Source: Acidobacteriaceae bacterium (GTDB lineage: Bacteria > Acidobacteriota > Terriglobia > Terriglobales > Acidobacteriaceae). From it: DNA of 6,907 bases. Shown piece by piece: positions 6,087 to 6,907 of this stretch. Position 1 is the stretch's first letter, and every line of letters begins with the position of its first letter. The notes below the pieces were generated by a model. That model was not told where the DNA came from. It saw nothing but the letters and a program-made list of their open reading frames with translations, and did not search any database. The stretch spans positions 740-7,646 of the forward strand of contig PLSH01000036.1 in assembly GCA_003165095.1 (NCBI GenBank), in the 5' to 3' direction. The position numbers were made by a program, and so were the translations under genes.

Positions 6087-6907
6087 ATGCTCGACCGCAG
6101 AGATAGGCTGTCCTTCATCTTTTTTCTCTTCTTAACCATGGTTAACTCGATTGGGCTCAGCGCGCAGAGCGGGACTTCAGGTGCGATTACGGGCACGGTG
6201 CTCGACGCCACGGGCGCCGCTCTGCCTGGCGCCGAAGTGACGGCCACCGAGGTAGACACCAAGGCCGTCCGCACAGCGCAAACCGACCACGATGGCCGTT
6301 TCCTCTTCTCGCAGGTCAATCCCGGCATCTATAGCGTGGGTGTGCGCGCCTCAGGCTTCGCGAATCAGATCTCGCAGCCCATCGCCGTCGAAGTTGGCCG
6401 CACCACCGCGCTAAGCTTCAACCTTGCCGTATCTGCCATTTCGCATACCATCGAAGTGACGGCTCAACAGACGTTGCTTACGCTTGAAAACCCGAATACC
6501 ACGACTACCATCGAGGCGAAGGCCATCGAGAATCTGCCGAACGCCGGCTCGGACCTCACTTTCGTGGCCCAGTTCGCCCCGGGTGCATTGATGAACACCG
6601 CCGGCTCTTCCAACGATTCCAAGTCACCTGGGGGATTTGGCAACGTCGAGTACAACGGCCTTCCCGCAACTTCCAACGGCTACATCCTCGACGGCTACGA
6701 CAGCAACGATCCCTGGCTGGGCCTCAACATCGGCCTTTCTACGAACCTCGTGATCGGACTCGATGCCGTCGACCAGGCCACGGTGAACACGAATTCCTAC
6801 TCCGTCGATCAGGGCCGCTATGGCGCCTCGCAGGTGAACTACTTCACAAAATCCGGCACCAATAAACTTCATGGCGACGCATACGAGCTATGGGACGGCT
6901 CGCTCCT
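6087..6907 (+). CDS. TonB-dependent receptor with CarboxypepD_reg domain, Oar-like (cut by window edge)
   Basis: The frame is open from ATG 6087 to the right edge: 273 codons of a protein that in this family is usually about 1000 residues or more. I translated it directly. A Sec signal peptide has n-region MLDRRDR, core LSFIFFLFLTMV (8-19) and likely cleavage at LSA-Q (26/27). Residues 32-114 form a CarboxypepD_reg/CnaB-like beta-sandwich: GAITGTVLDATGAALPGAEV (32-51), DHDGRFLFSQVNPGIYSVGV (67-86). A TonB plug domain follows, with VEYNGLPATSNGYILDGYDS (187-206) and the conserved plug end YGASQVNYFTKSGTNKLHGD (245-264); the beta-barrel is off-window. Such receptors import ligands across the outer membrane using TonB energy; Oar-type substrates are mostly unknown. 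The 28-bp gap and absence of a terminator suggest co-transcription with mntH. Codons favour C at third positions, unlike the four upstream plus-strand genes, which favour G. Confidence 0.92.
   Translation, partial: MLDRRDRLSFIFFLFLTMVNSIGLSAQSGTSGAITGTVLDATGAALPGAEVTATEVDTKAVRTAQTDHDGRFLFSQVNPGIYSVGVRASGFANQISQPIAVEVGRTTALSFNLAVSAISHTIEVTAQQTLLTLENPNTTTTIEAKAIENLPNAGSDLTFVAQFAPGALMNTAGSSNDSKSPGGFGNVEYNGLPATSNGYILDGYDSNDPWLGLNIGLSTNLVIGLDAVDQATVNTNSYSVDQGRYGASQVNYFTKSGTNKLHGDAYELWDGSL
6132..6145. promoter_or_regulatory. Perfect 14-bp palindrome resembling the mntH operator element
   Basis: TTAACCATGGTTAA is fully self-complementary and lies 45 bases inside the TonB-receptor gene, in the signal-peptide codons for L-T-M-V-N. 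It matches TTAACCATAATTAA at 4660-4673 over the mntH -10 box in 12 of 14 positions. It could be an intragenic operator, but one perfect 14-bp palindrome is not very unlikely by chance in a window this size, so regulatory function is a hypothesis. Confidence 0.3.

Noticed and set aside
5494..6135. Plus-strand frame of 213 codons overlapping the 3' half of mntH and the receptor start
   Set aside because: Gly/Ala/Asp-rich out-of-frame shadow; it crosses two well-defined genes and has no domain features.

Overview
The window is GC-rich, gene-dense bacterial DNA that most resembles the phylum Acidobacteriota (class Terriglobia/Acidobacteriia). The best clue is the right-hand gene: a secreted protein with an N-terminal carboxypeptidase-regulatory-like (CarboxypepD_reg/CnaB-type) beta-sandwich followed by an Oar-like TonB receptor plug, a family greatly expanded in acidobacteria. 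The outer-membrane efflux protein and the TonB receptor also imply a Gram-negative envelope. The phylum call is inference from family knowledge, not from a database search. There are no rRNA or tRNA genes, CRISPR arrays or recognisable transposases.

Layout. (1) 1-709, minus strand: the first 236 codons of polyphosphate kinase 1, running off the left edge. (2) 710-1059: a divergent intergenic region with a candidate ppk promoter. (3) 1060-3743, plus strand: a two-gene operon of a TolC-type outer-membrane efflux protein and an EmrA/HlyD-type periplasmic adaptor, separated by 2 bp. Tandem stop codons, a CAGTGAT heptamer repeat and a strong intrinsic terminator (3786-3824) follow it. No inner-membrane pump gene accompanies the pair here. 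(4) 3969-4640, plus: a DtxR/MntR-family metal-dependent repressor with a C-terminal FeoA/SH3-like domain. (5) 4641-4726: a conspicuously AT-rich gap with a near-consensus promoter overlapped by inverted repeats. (6) 4727-6058, plus: an NRAMP/MntH manganese or iron importer. (7) 6087 to the right edge, plus: the first 273 codons of the CarboxypepD_reg/TonB-dependent receptor, 28 bp after mntH with a strong Shine-Dalgarno and no visible terminator between them.

How the genes fit together. Repressor, AT-rich operator-like promoter and NRAMP importer form a textbook metal-homeostasis unit. The less usual part is the large outer-membrane receptor placed as if co-transcribed with mntH. Its signal-peptide region carries a perfect palindrome (TTAACCATGGTTAA) that matches 12 of 14 bases of an element over the -10 box of the mntH promoter (TTAACCATAATTAA). 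This suggests, but does not prove, a combined outer- plus inner-membrane metal-uptake module under one regulator. Against recent common ancestry of that pair, GC skew flips abruptly at the mntH/receptor junction. The plus strand is G-rich from 1 to about 6060 whichever way genes point, then C-rich in the receptor gene, so the junction may be a rearrangement point.
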